A stretch of DNA of 64,000 nucleotides from Granulibacter bethesdensis. GTDB lineage: Bacteria > Pseudomonadota > Alphaproteobacteria > Acetobacterales > Acetobacteraceae. The notes beneath the pieces were generated by a model. That model worked only from the letters and a program-made list of their open reading frames with translations, was not told the DNA's origin and ran no database searches. The position numbers and the translations under genes were made by a program. The first letter of the stretch is position 1, and the number at the start of each line of letters is the position of its first letter. Shown in pieces: positions 1 through 8,458 of the stretch. The DNA is taken from NCBI RefSeq assembly GCF_001889525.1, contig NZ_CP018192.1, positions 2,322,501 through 2,386,500 on the forward strand, written 5' to 3'.

Positions 1-2240
1 TCCAGCGTCCGGCCCGCACGGGAAAATACCTCCGCCGCGACCTTTTCGATCTGAGCACGCACGATCTCGATCTCACGCTTGATACCCACCAGCGGCACCA
101 TCACTTCCGGCACCGGTGCATTCCCGGTCTCCTCGGCAATCGCAAGGGCACCCTCGAAAATGGCCCGTGCCTGCATCTCGTAGATTTCCGGGAAGGAAAT
201 ACCGAGACGGCAGCCACGATGACCCAGCATCGGGTTGGCTTCCGCCAGCTCGGCGGCACGGCGACGAATGGTGTCCAGATCGACCCCCAGCGCGACACCA
301 ACCTCGGCCAGATCCTCCTCGTTATGCGGCAGGAATTCATGCAGCGGCGGATCGAGCAGACGGATCGTCACCGGCAAGCCCTGCATGATGCGGAACAGAT
401 CGGTGAAATCCTTGCGCTGGAACGGCAGCAGCTTCTCCAGCGCCAGACGACGGCCACGCTCATCGGCAGCCATGATCATCTGACGGACGGCCCCGATTCT
501 CTCCGGATCGAAAAACATATGTTCCGTCCGGCACAGACCGATGCCTTCCGCTCCGAATTTACGGGCGGTTTCCGCGTCCAGCGGCGTTTCCGCATTGGCC
601 CGCACCTTCATGCGACGGGCGCTGTCAGCCCATTCCATCAGCGTGGCGAAATCACCGGATAAGGACGGTTCGATCATCGCCACCGGGCCGACAAACACCT
701 CGCCCGTCGCACCGTCGAGGGTCACAATTTCACCCTCGCGGATGGTAATGCCGTTGGCCGACAATTCCTGAGTGCCGTAATCAACCTGGATACCGCCAGC
801 GCCGGCGACACAGGGGCGGCCCATGCCACGCGCCACCACCGCAGCGTGGCTGGTCATACCGCCGCGCGTGGTGAGAATACCCTTGGCGGCATGCATACCG
901 TGAATATCTTCCGGGGAGGTCTCGATCCGGACCAGAATCACCGCCTCGCCCTTGGCAGCGCGCATTTCCGCTTCGTCAGCATTGAACACCACCGCACCAC
1001 AGGCAGCCCCCGGACTGGCCGGCAGACCACGGGAGAACACCGTGCGCGGTGCTTTCGGATCAAGCGTCGGATGCAGAAGCTGGTCCAGCGAGGCCGGATT
1101 GACGCGCTTGACCGCCTCATTCCGGTCGATCAGACCTTCATTCGCCATCTCCACGGCGATGCGCAGCGATGCCGCGGCAGTACGTTTGCCGCTGCGGGTC
1201 TGCAGCATGTACAGCGTGTTCCGCTGCACCGTAAATTCGATGTCCTGCATGTCCTTGTAATGCTTTTCCAGCGTTTCACGGACCTGACAGAGTTCTTCGT
1301 ACGCCTTGGGCAGCGCTTCTTCCATACTGCGCTCACCGGGCTTGGCGCGGGCCTTTGACAGCGGCTGCGGCGTACGGATGCCGGCCACCACGTCCTCGCC
1401 CTGCGCATTCACCAGGAACTCGCCGTAGAAAATATTCTCACCGGTGGACGGATCGCGGGTGAAACACACGCCGGTGGCGCAATCCTCGCCCATATTGCCG
1501 AACACCATCGCCTGCACATTCACAGCGGTGCCCCAATCGGCAGGGATCTCGTGCAGGCGGCGATAGGTAATGGCACGCGGGTTCATCCAGCTGCCGAACA
1601 CCGCACCAATCGCGCCCCAAAGCTGCTCCTCAGGATCCTGCGGGAAGGGCTTACCGGTCTCGGACAGTACCATGTCCTTGTAACCGCCCACGACCTTGCG
1701 CCAGTCGGCGGCATCAAGAGCCGTATCCTCGATCACGTTGCGATCGAGCTTGATATGCTCGATGATTTCCTCAAACCGATGGTGATCGACACCCAGCACG
1801 ACACTGCCGAACATCTGGATGAAACGGCGATAGCTGTCCCATGCGAACCGGTCATCCCCGGACGCCCGTGCGAGCCCCTCGACCGTCTGGTCGTTCAGAC
1901 CGAGATTCAGCACCGTATCCATCATGCCCGGCATGGAAACCCGCGCGCCGGAGCGAACGGAGACCAGCAGTGGATTGTTCCGGTCGCCGAAGGTCAGGCC
2001 GACGGCCTGTTCGACCCGCTGCAGCCCTTCCTTGACCTGAGCTGCGAGATCGTCGGGGTAACGACGATCATTCCGATAGAACTCGGTACATAGCTCCGTG
2101 GTGATGGTGAAGCCGGGGGGCACCGGCAGGCCGATGCTGGCCATTTCCGCGAGATTGGCACCCTTGCCACCCAGAAGGTTGCGCATATCCGCGCGTCCTT
2201 CATTGCGACCAGCACCAAAACCGTAAACCCATTGAGTCAT
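1..2240 (-). CDS. ppdK: Pyruvate, phosphate dikinase (3' end beyond window)
   Basis: PPDK interconverts pyruvate + ATP + Pi and PEP + AMP + PPi in the cytosol, allowing PEP formation for gluconeogenesis. About 746 residues are visible from an ATG at 2240; the family is about 890 long, so roughly the last 140 residues lie past position 1. The start reads MTQWVYGFGAG, followed by the nucleotide-binding region with GGKGANLAEM and SVRSGARVSMPGMMDTVLN. The phosphohistidine motif GGMTSHAAVVARGMG is present, with the swivelling His at about residue 465. The PEP-binding barrel follows (GIGLCRTEHMFFD). It starts 13 bp after the glyS stop, so it may be the last gene of a glyQ-vapB-vapC-glyS-ppdK transcript. 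Identification is firm. Confidence 0.96.
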   Translation of the reverse strand, partial: MTQWVYGFGAGRNEGRADMRNLLGGKGANLAEMASIGLPVPPGFTITTELCTEFYRNDRRYPDDLAAQVKEGLQRVEQAVGLTFGDRNNPLLVSVRSGARVSMPGMMDTVLNLGLNDQTVEGLARASGDDRFAWDSYRRFIQMFGSVVLGVDHHRFEEIIEHIKLDRNVIEDTALDAADWRKVVGGYKDMVLSETGKPFPQDPEEQLWGAIGAVFGSWMNPRAITYRRLHEIPADWGTAVNVQAMVFGNMGEDCATGVCFTRDPSTGENIFYGEFLVNAQGEDVVAGIRTPQPLSKARAKPGERSMEEALPKAYEELCQVRETLEKHYKDMQDIEFTVQRNTLYMLQTRSGKRTAAASLRIAVEMANEGLIDRNEAVKRVNPASLDQLLHPTLDPKAPRTVFSRGLPASPGAACGAVVFNADEAEMRAAKGEAVILVRIETSPEDIHGMHAAKGILTTRGGMTSHAAVVARGMGRPCVAGAGGIQVDYGTQELSANGITIREGEIVTLDGATGEVFVGPVAMIEPSLSGDFATLMEWADSARRMKVRANAETPLDAETARKFGAEGIGLCRTEHMFFDPERIGAVRQMIMAADERGRRLALEKLLPFQRKDFTDLFRIMQGLPVTIRLLDPPLHEFLPHNEEDLAEVGVALGVDLDTIRRRAAELAEANPMLGHRGCRLGISFPEIYEMQARAIFEGALAIAEETGNAPVPEVMVPLVGIKREIEIVRAQIEKVAAEVFSRAGRTL

Positions 2241-2253
2241 GGAGCAGGCTCCT

Positions 2254-4308
2254 TCAGCCTTCGATACGGGAGAAGTCGGCAACACGATTCATCGTGTCAC
2301 GCAAACGGGACAACAGGCGCAACCGGTTACGGCGGAGCGAAGGCTCCTCCGCATTGACGGTAACCTGGTCGAAAAACGCATCCAGAGGACCACGCAGGCG
2401 GGCCAGGGATGCCATGGCAGTGGCGTCATCTTCCGCGTCCAGCGCGGCCATGACCGCTGGCTCCGCTTCCTGCAACGCTTCGGCCAGCGCACGCTCTTCC
2501 GGCATCTCAAGCAGGGACTCGTCCAGCGTGCCCTGATGAGGCCCATCCTTGCGATCCTCAATGCGCAGAATATTCGCGGCGCGCTTGTAGGCGGCTAGAA
2601 GATTTGCGCCATCTTCACTGACCAACAAGGCAGCAACGGCATCGGCACGGGCCAGCAGACGGACGATATCGCCTGCTCCTTCCGCCGTATCATCGGCATG
2701 CACCGCAAAGACCGCTGCCAGCACGTCATGGCGGGCCCCTTCGGCGCGGAGCTGCACGCGCAGACGCTCGGCCATGAACGCCAGCAGATCGGCCACCGGC
2801 GCTTCGTCGGAGGCAAAGGCGAACAAACGGCCCAACGGCAGCCGCAACCCGTTCTCACGAATAATGCGGATGATCCCCAGCGCCGCACGCCGCAGCGCGA
2901 ACGGATCGCCCGAGCCGGTCGGAGCCTCCCCGATGGAAAAGAACATCGCCAGCCGGTCGATCTTGTCCGCCAGCGCGACCGCGATCGAGACCGGGGCATC
3001 CGGCACCGGATCGGACGGGCCTTTCGGCGCGTAATGATCACGGATGGCATCGGCAATCCACGGCGATTCCCCGTCATGCAGCGCGTAATAGCGGCCCATG
3101 ACGCCCTGCAGTTCCGGGAATTCCCCCACCATGCCGGTGGTCAGATCGGCTTTCGCCAATAGCGCCGCACCATCCGCATCGCGTGCATCCGCCCCGACCA
3201 GCGGCGCGATTTCCCGCGCCAGCCGCCGCAAACGCGCCACCAGAGCGGCCTGACTGCCGAGCTTCGCGTGATAGGTCACACGCTCCAGCACGGCCAACCG
3301 GGAGGCCAACGGTTCCTTCCGATCCTGATCCCAGAAATGGCGTGCATCGGCAAAGCGGGCGCGCAGCACACGCTCATTACCGGCCATAATGGCGCGGCCC
3401 TGATCGGTGGCCTCGATATTGGCGATAAAAGCAAAATAAGGGGCGGCTTTGCCCTCGGCATCCCGCAACGCGAAATAACGCTGGTTGACCCGCATGGAGA
3501 CCTGCATCACCTCCGCGGGGAGCGACATGTACTGATCGTCGATCCGACCCAGCAGCGGCACCGGCCATTCCACCAGCCCGGCCACCTCATCGACCAGCCC
3601 GGAATCGTCCACCACACTCAGCCCATGGGCAGCAGCAACGCGGGCAATACCCTCCGCCACGCGGCGACGGCGCTCTTCGATATCGAGCACCACATGCCGG
3701 TCGGCCAATGCCGCCTGCCATTCGGCAATGCCACGCACCTTCACAGCACCGGGGGACAGGAAGCGATGCCCTTCCGTCTCATCGCCGGAGCGCAGGCCAT
3801 GCCCGTCATCATCACCCTGAGCGAGCGAAAACGGTACCACCGCACCATCCAGCTGGCAGAGAATGCGGCGCAGGGGACGAACCCATGTGAACAGGCTCGA
3901 TCCGCCCCAGCGCATGGATTTGGGCCAGGGAAATTTCCACAGCAGCGTCGGAATCACCTCGGCAATCAGCGCTGCCGCTTCACGGCCCGGGCTGGACGTA
4001 TCGAGTACCCAGTAATCGCCCTCTTCACGCAGGGCTGACCGATCCGCGCCATGTTTGCGCAGGAACCCGGCCAGAGCCTGCTCCGGCGCACCAATCCGCG
4101 GACCCCGCTCATTGCCTGAGCGGGCAGGAACGCCTGCCTCCACCGTCGCAGTCAGGGCAAGCCGCCGGGGGCCGACATGCCAGCGCAGATCACGCGGCGA
4201 CAGATCAGCCAGCGCCTCGCCGGCCAGCCGCACCAGATCTTCCCCGGCCTTGACCTGCATACGGGCGGGGATTTCCTCGCTGAACAATTCCAGCAGTAAT
4301 TCGGGCAT
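2254..4308 (-). CDS. glyS: Glycyl-tRNA synthetase beta subunit
   Basis: This is the beta subunit of the alpha2-beta2 glycyl-tRNA synthetase, which binds tRNA-Gly and supports glycylation of its 3' end. At 684 aa it is full length. The N-terminus MPELLLELFSEEIPARMQ is the family hallmark; HWGSxxF-like and AYFAFIANIE motifs and an HD-like middle region follow, and the C-terminal helical domain corresponds to a DALR-type anticodon-binding module. The start ATG is 5 bp after the vapC stop, and its likely ribosome site (AGGA) lies inside the end of vapC. Its partner glyQ is upstream but separated from it by the vapBC pair. Confidence 0.96.
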   Translation of the reverse strand: MPELLLELFSEEIPARMQVKAGEDLVRLAGEALADLSPRDLRWHVGPRRLALTATVEAGVPARSGNERGPRIGAPEQALAGFLRKHGADRSALREEGDYWVLDTSSPGREAAALIAEVIPTLLWKFPWPKSMRWGGSSLFTWVRPLRRILCQLDGAVVPFSLAQGDDDGHGLRSGDETEGHRFLSPGAVKVRGIAEWQAALADRHVVLDIEERRRRVAEGIARVAAAHGLSVVDDSGLVDEVAGLVEWPVPLLGRIDDQYMSLPAEVMQVSMRVNQRYFALRDAEGKAAPYFAFIANIEATDQGRAIMAGNERVLRARFADARHFWDQDRKEPLASRLAVLERVTYHAKLGSQAALVARLRRLAREIAPLVGADARDADGAALLAKADLTTGMVGEFPELQGVMGRYYALHDGESPWIADAIRDHYAPKGPSDPVPDAPVSIAVALADKIDRLAMFFSIGEAPTGSGDPFALRRAALGIIRIIRENGLRLPLGRLFAFASDEAPVADLLAFMAERLRVQLRAEGARHDVLAAVFAVHADDTAEGAGDIVRLLARADAVAALLVSEDGANLLAAYKRAANILRIEDRKDGPHQGTLDESLLEMPEERALAEALQEAEPAVMAALDAEDDATAMASLARLRGPLDAFFDQVTVNAEEPSLRRNRLRLLSRLRDTMNRVADFSRIEG

Positions 4309-4313
4309 CGGGA

Positions 4314-4739
4314 TCAGTCCTGGATTTCTTGCAACACGGTTTCTTCGGGCTGAATGGCTGGCTCGATGTCGGTATGATCGAAATCCCGCCCTTTGTAGAG
4401 CAGCCTGTCACTCTCGGTCTTGGCGAGAGCATAGGCCAGGCAATCACCGTAATTCAGCCGGTGCGCATGACGGAATCGGCCGAAATAACGCCATGCGCCA
4501 CGCGCCACCGTCGCCTGCTCGGCACTGACGGGGACGATCTCAATCCCGGCGGCGCGGATGAATTCATCAAAACGGAGGCCGGCAAGGCGGCCACCTTTTT
4601 CCTCGACCATCATACTTGCCTCCAGCCAGTTGGCGGCCGACATGCGGGGGCGCTCGGCCACGACCAACGCCTCCAGATAGCGTTGGCCATCAGGCTCCCC
4701 CAGCACAATCGCCAGCAATGCGGAGGTATCGATAATCAC
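4314..4739 (-). CDS. vapC: VapC-type PIN-domain toxin
   Basis: Predicted Mg2+-dependent ribonuclease toxin of a type II toxin-antitoxin pair. The 141 aa match a PIN domain: acidic residues in the N-terminal MIIDTSALLAI, a glutamate in NWLEASMM near residue 41, an aspartate in LNYGDCLAYALAK near residue 99, and a C-terminal aspartate in LLYKGRDF. The helix carrying YGDCLAYALA is typical of VapC. The start overlaps the vapB stop by 4 bp (ATGA), the usual coupled arrangement. VapC toxins often cleave tRNA or rRNA; the target here cannot be read from sequence. It lies between the two glycyl-tRNA synthetase genes, so toxin and synthetase may share a transcript. Confidence 0.88.
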   Translation of the reverse strand: MIIDTSALLAIVLGEPDGQRYLEALVVAERPRMSAANWLEASMMVEEKGGRLAGLRFDEFIRAAGIEIVPVSAEQATVARGAWRYFGRFRHAHRLNYGDCLAYALAKTESDRLLYKGRDFDHTDIEPAIQPEETVLQEIQD

Positions 4740-4990
4740 AGTGGCAATCCGCCCTCGGCATACAGCGCGCTATGATCAGAGCTGACCCGACCACGCATAT
4801 GAGCGCGGATATCCGCTGCGAGGACAGTCAGGCGTTGAAGACGGGACACATGGTCCCGCAGGCGGCGCTCACGCTCCAGACGTTCCCGAAGCGCCTCCGT
4901 CACTGCCATGGTCATGCTTTCGCCGGTCAGTGCAGCAAGCTCGGTTGCCAGCACGTAGGCATCCTCACTTTTGATGTTGAGCTGCGCCAT
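4736..4990 (-). CDS. vapB: VapB-type antitoxin (Rv0623/PSK family)
   Basis: Small protein of 84 aa from the ATG at 4990 (88 aa from an in-frame ATG at 5002). The N-terminal MAQLNIKSEDAYVLATELA is the DNA-binding segment of the Rv0623-like VapB family, and the charged helical remainder (REALRERLERERRL) should wrap the toxin. It overlaps vapC by 4 bp. The DNA around the start carries repeats of GTCTACCATC in both orientations, a fit for autoregulation by a VapB-VapC complex; one copy lies between the two possible starts. I prefer 4990 because family members begin close to this lysine-rich segment, but 5002 cannot be excluded. Confidence 0.85.
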   Translation of the reverse strand: MAQLNIKSEDAYVLATELAALTGESMTMAVTEALRERLERERRLRDHVSRLQRLTVLAADIRAHMRGRVSSDHSALYAEGGLPL

Positions 4991-5063
4991 GATGGTAGAC
5001 ATCCCGCCGTTGCAGGTAGACGCTACTTCACCTTGTCTACCATCGTCCAGAGGAAATGGTAGA
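4991..5063 (-). promoter_or_regulatory. Repeated operator-like element upstream of vapB
   Basis: GATGGTAGAC at 4991-5000 and GTCTACCATC at 5035-5044 form a perfect 10-bp inverted repeat. Two more partial copies are present: GGTAGAC at 5015-5021 and ATGGTAGA at 5056-5063. This pattern just before a VapB start is what an autoregulated toxin-antitoxin promoter usually looks like. Protein binding is inferred. No good -35/-10 pair was identified within it. Confidence 0.55.
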
Positions 5064-5096
5064 AAATTTTTCGATCATGGAAGAAAGCCGGCTGTC

Positions 5097-5112
5097 AGGG
5101 CTGAAACGCCCT
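5097..5112 (-). terminator. Short hairpin at the glyQ stop codon
   Basis: AGGGC and GCCCT (5097-5101 and 5108-5112) pair around a 6-nt loop, overlapping the end of the glyQ stop codon. The stem is only 5 bp and no T-tract follows on the minus strand. It may slow transcription or stabilise the 3' end of the glyQ message before vapBC, but it is too weak to call a clear terminator. Confidence 0.25.
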
Positions 5113-5968
5113 AACCTCCCCCCGCCAGCCACGCTTCGGCACAGCTTTTCGCCAGACTGCGCACACGGGCGATATAGGCGGCCCGCTCCGTTACGCTGAT
5201 GACACCGCGCGCATCCAGCAGATTGAACAGATGGCTGGCCTTGATGCACTGGTCATAGGCTGGCAACGCCAACCCCTGCCCCACCAGCGCCGCACATTCC
5301 TTTTCCGCGTCGATGAAATGGCGGGAAAGCATCTCGGTATTCGCATATTCGAAATTATGGGCGCTGTATTCGCGCTCCGCACGCAGGAACACGTCACCAT
5401 AAGTGACGCCCTGCCCGTTGAAGTCGAGATCGTAGACGTTCTCCACGTCCTGCACATACATGGCCAGACGCTCCAGCCCGTATGTCATCTCGAAACTGGG
5501 CAAATCGACCGGAATGCCGCCGACTTGCTGGAAATAGGTAAACTGGCCGACCTCCATCCCGTCGCACCAGACCTCCCAGCCCAGCCCCCATGCGCCAAGC
5601 GTCGGGCTTTCCCAGTCATCCTCGACAAAGCGAATGTCGTGCAGCGCCGGGTCGATCCCGATGGCGCGATAGCTGTCCAGCAGCATGGATTGCGCAGTCT
5701 CCGGACTGGGCTTCATAATCACCTGATACTGGTAATAATGCTGAAGCCGGTTCGGATTTTCCCCATAACGGCCATCAGTCGGGCGGCGGCTGGGCTGCAC
5801 ATAAGCGGCGCGCCAGGGCTTGCGGCCCAGCGAGCGCAGTGTTGTGGCTGGATGAAACGTGCCTGCACCCATCTCGACGTCGTAAGGCTGCAAGATAACG
5901 CAGCCTGCTTTCGACCAGAAAGCATGCAGGCGGAGGATCAGATCCTGGAAGCTGGGTTTGTCAGGCAT
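5111..5968 (-). CDS. glyQ: Glycyl-tRNA synthetase alpha subunit
   Basis: Catalytic alpha subunit of the bacterial alpha2-beta2 glycyl-tRNA synthetase, which activates glycine with ATP. The 285 aa agree with the family length. [37 protein letters not shown] and [19 protein letters not shown] are near-universal GlyQ segments, as are [18 protein letters not shown] and YFQQVGG further on. It is the first gene of the group leading to glyS; usually the two genes are adjacent, but here the vapBC pair lies between them. Confidence 0.97.
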   Translation of the reverse strand: MPDKPSFQDLILRLHAFWSKAGCVILQPYDVEMGAGTFHPATTLRSLGRKPWRAAYVQPSRRPTDGRYGENPNRLQHYYQYQVIMKPSPETAQSMLLDSYRAIGIDPALHDIRFVEDDWESPTLGAWGLGWEVWCDGMEVGQFTYFQQVGGIPVDLPSFEMTYGLERLAMYVQDVENVYDLDFNGQGVTYGDVFLRAEREYSAHNFEYANTEMLSRHFIDAEKECAALVGQGLALPAYDQCIKASHLFNLLDARGVISVTERAAYIARVRSLAKSCAEAWLAGGG

Positions 5969-6055
5969 TGACGGGCACGGTTCCGAGAAGCGAGAAGCCG
6001 CGCACGCTATAAGCTGTCGCCGTCGGCGGCAATCCGCAACAAGTGAGGATCAACC

Positions 6056-6478
6056 ATGACCCAGAATGCCGACGCGCTGATCCGCGCGTACTACAACGCT
6101 TTCAACGCCGGCGATGAAGCCGCTTTCCTGGCTCTGCTGACCGATGACGTGGAGCATGATATCAGCCAGGGCGACAAGGAAGTCGGCAAGGAAGCCTTCT
6201 CCCGCTTCCTCGCCCATATGAACAACTGCTACCGCGAGCGGATCGAGCTGCTGCGCGTGATGACCGAATCGACCGGCCAGTTCGCAGCCTCCGAATTCAT
6301 CGTGCATGGTGAATATTTGAAGACGGATCCCGGCGTGCCGGAAGGCACCGCGCCGGCTCGCGGCCAGCGTTACACCTTGCCCGCCGGTGCCTTCTTCACT
6401 ATCCGAGACGGCAAGGTGGCCCGGATTTCCAACCACTACAATCTCGGTGAGTGGATCCGTCAGGTGAACGAAGGCTGA
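6056..6478 (+). CDS. NTF2/SnoaL-like protein (ketosteroid isomerase-related)
   Basis: A 140-aa single-domain protein with the cone-shaped alpha+beta fold expected of NTF2/SnoaL members: an N-terminal helix LIRAYYNAFNAGD, then DDVEHDISQGDKEVGKEAF, and C-terminal strands ending in FFTIRDGKVARISNHYNLGEWI. This arrangement is close to the ketosteroid-isomerase-related family known from many proteobacteria, whose substrate is not established. The ribosome site GAGGA is 6-7 nt before the ATG. A 13-bp inverted repeat lies just downstream. It is divergent from glyQ, with an 87-bp gap holding both promoters. Confidence 0.8.
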   Translation: MTQNADALIRAYYNAFNAGDEAAFLALLTDDVEHDISQGDKEVGKEAFSRFLAHMNNCYRERIELLRVMTESTGQFAASEFIVHGEYLKTDPGVPEGTAPARGQRYTLPAGAFFTIRDGKVARISNHYNLGEWIRQVNEG

Positions 6479-6487
6479 TCCAGTCTG

Positions 6488-6529
6488 CCCCGTCAGGATA
6501 TGGCGCTTGCCCTGCCTATCCTGATGGGG
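6488..6529 (+). terminator. Long inverted repeat after the NTF2-like gene
   Basis: CCCCGTCAGGATA (6488-6500) pairs with TATCCTGATGGGG (6517-6529), a 13-bp stem with a single G-T wobble and a 16-nt loop, starting 9 bp after the stop codon. There is no T-run after it, so it could be a weak terminator or an mRNA 3'-end stabiliser. Confidence 0.45.
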
Positions 6530-6620
6530 ACGTCTTGATCGCCGCCCAATGCCGCGCCATGTTTCGTCCAGCACCCTCATGCCGGGGATTGAGGGGACAT
6601 CGCCAGGAGAGCGGCCGGAT

Positions 6621-7352
6621 ATGAACGACCAGGAACGCGAGATCATCACCCGCTTCATCGAGCGGGTCAGCGGGGCACAGACCGCACCGGGAACAGCAGT
6701 ACAAACGCTGCCGCCCGTCGATCGCGACGCCGATGCGTTGATCGGCCAGCTTTTTACCCGCTATCCCGAAGCCCGCTACCGGCTGACACAGACCGCCTAT
6801 GTGCAGGATTACGCATTGGCCGAGGCCGGTAAAAAAATTCAGGCCCTCCAACAGCAGGTGCAGCAACTGCAACAACAGGTGCAGGCGCTTCAGCAGCAGA
6901 GTGGCCAGCCTCGTGGCGGATTTTTCAGCACTCTGTTCGGTGGCAGCCAGCCCTCCGCCCCTCAGCAGCCAGCTTTCCAGCCTCCACCCCAGCAGGGTTA
7001 TCCCCAGCAGGGCTACGCGCAACCTGGATATGCCCAACCCCCCTTCCAACGCGGCGGAAGCGGATTCCTTGGCTCAGCCCTGACCACCGCTGCGGGCGTG
7101 GCGGGCGGTATGGTGGTCGGCAATATGCTGACCGGGCTGTTCTCCGGCCATGAACATGCCGATCCGGGTGCCGGATTCGGGGCCGGTGGTGACAGCGGCG
7201 TCTGGGGCACAGGGGGCGATGCAGGCGGCGCAGCCCCCGGAGGCAATGACTGGGGCAATCTTCAGAACGACACCACTCCTGATCAGAGCAGCTGGGGTGA
7301 CAGCGGCGATTCAGGGTGGTCCGATTCCGGCGGTGGATGGGACGATCTTTAA
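6621..7352 (+). CDS. DUF2076 family protein
   Basis: Protein of 243 aa from the ATG at 6621 (an upstream in-frame start at 6549 lacks support). MNDQEREIITRFIERV is the typical DUF2076 opening. Next come a Gln-rich coiled coil at about residues 74-100 with repeated QQVQ blocks, a tandem PQQGYPQQGYAQPGYAQP region, a hydrophobic glycine-rich stretch (TTAAGVAGGMVVGNMLTGL) that could insert in a membrane, and an acidic Gly/Asp/Ser/Trp-rich tail. The family is described as periplasmic or membrane associated and its function is not known. No operon partner is apparent. Low-complexity composition makes any finer assignment unsafe. Confidence 0.75.
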   Translation: MNDQEREIITRFIERVSGAQTAPGTAVQTLPPVDRDADALIGQLFTRYPEARYRLTQTAYVQDYALAEAGKKIQALQQQVQQLQQQVQALQQQSGQPRGGFFSTLFGGSQPSAPQQPAFQPPPQQGYPQQGYAQPGYAQPPFQRGGSGFLGSALTTAAGVAGGMVVGNMLTGLFSGHEHADPGAGFGAGGDSGVWGTGGDAGGAAPGGNDWGNLQNDTTPDQSSWGDSGDSGWSDSGGGWDDL

Positions 7353-7513
7353 GGCCATGCCCGGCTTTAAGACCATGCAGGGGGAAAGAAAGATAAAATT
7401 TCCTGATTGACGCCAGTAGAATCATTTGTATTTCTCATGGTTCTACCCACCCGTTGCGTCAGGCAGTTCTTTCTTCCTACCGGAAATCAGTGCTGCCGCA
7501 GGAGCAGCCTGAA

Positions 7514-8392
7514 GTGAATTATCCTGATCTCGATCTCGATCTCCTCCGCTGCTTTGCCTGCGTGGTGACGGAACGGGGCTTTACCGCCGCCGGTCAGGTG
7601 ATGGGGCTGACGCAATCCGCCATCAGTCTTAAAATCAAACGGCTGGAAGACCTGATCAATCGCCGGGTTTTCGACCGCTCCAGCCGTCACCTCGCTCTGA
7701 CCCCGGATGGGGATATCCTGCTGGCTTACGCGCACCGGCTGCTATCCCTGAATGATGAAGCCGTGCGACGGCTGGTGGCCAGCCCGATCAAAGGGCATTT
7801 ACGGCTTGGCGTCGCGGATCACTTCCTGCCCTATCATCTGGCGCAGATTGTGGGCCGCTTTCATCGCACCTATCCCGCAGTCAGGCTGGAAATAGAGGTA
7901 GGCCGCTGCGCTGAACTCCGCACCGCCTGTGATGAAGGGCGATTCGATCTGGTTATCGGCAGACGCCGTGCCGGTGACACGATGGGGATGCCCATCTGGA
8001 CCGAAACCATGGTCTGGGTTGCGGCCAACGATTTCCGGATGCCGGAGCGGGACAAGCCCTTGCCTTTGGCAACCCTCTCAACGGGATGCATGTTCCGGGA
8101 ACGAGCGCTGGATGTCTTGTCCCGCGCCCGTATTCCACATGAGCTGCGCTATACCTCAACCAGCCTGCTTGGCATCATTGCCTTTGTGCAGGAAGGGCTA
8201 TGCATTAGCCCCCTCGGTCGTTCCGATGTACCAAGCGGCCTGAAAGAGATCGACTCGTTACCTGCTCTCGGAAATTCCGAGATTGCCGTATTTGGTGATA
8301 CCTCTGAGGAGAATCTCGAGTTGGTGCAGCCGCTGATTGACCTGTTCCGGGACGACCTGGGCTCGGGCCGTAAAAGCAGCACCTCACCCTGA
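7514..8392 (+). CDS. LysR-family transcriptional regulator
   Basis: LysR-type regulator of 292 aa from the GTG at 7514, which has GGAG nine nt upstream; a TTG at 7454 would add 20 residues unlike any LysR N-terminus. The winged helix-turn-helix covers about residues 5-65 (LLRCFACVVTERGFTAAG, then TQSAISLKIKRLE), followed by the effector-binding domain. The group with short DLDLLRCF openings includes regulators of varied local genes. It ends 66 bp before hpnE on the same strand, so it may be co-transcribed with or act on the hopanoid genes, but no effector can be inferred. Confidence 0.85.
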   Translation: MNYPDLDLDLLRCFACVVTERGFTAAGQVMGLTQSAISLKIKRLEDLINRRVFDRSSRHLALTPDGDILLAYAHRLLSLNDEAVRRLVASPIKGHLRLGVADHFLPYHLAQIVGRFHRTYPAVRLEIEVGRCAELRTACDEGRFDLVIGRRRAGDTMGMPIWTETMVWVAANDFRMPERDKPLPLATLSTGCMFRERALDVLSRARIPHELRYTSTSLLGIIAFVQEGLCISPLGRSDVPSGLKEIDSLPALGNSEIAVFGDTSEENLELVQPLIDLFRDDLGSGRKSSTSP

Positions 8393-8458
8393 GACTTTAC
8401 TTTACGCGTCTCTCCGCGCATCCGTGTGCGCGTGTCACATTCAACCTGTTCATCACCC

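Noticed and set aside
3268-4038. 256-codon antisense frame in glyS
   Set aside because: Shadow of glyS; no recognisable domain and no plausible ribosome site.
7514-8392. LysR protein as the CbbR of this cell
   Set aside because: It lies 38 kb from cbbP next to hopanoid genes, and nothing in the sequence links it to the cbb promoter.
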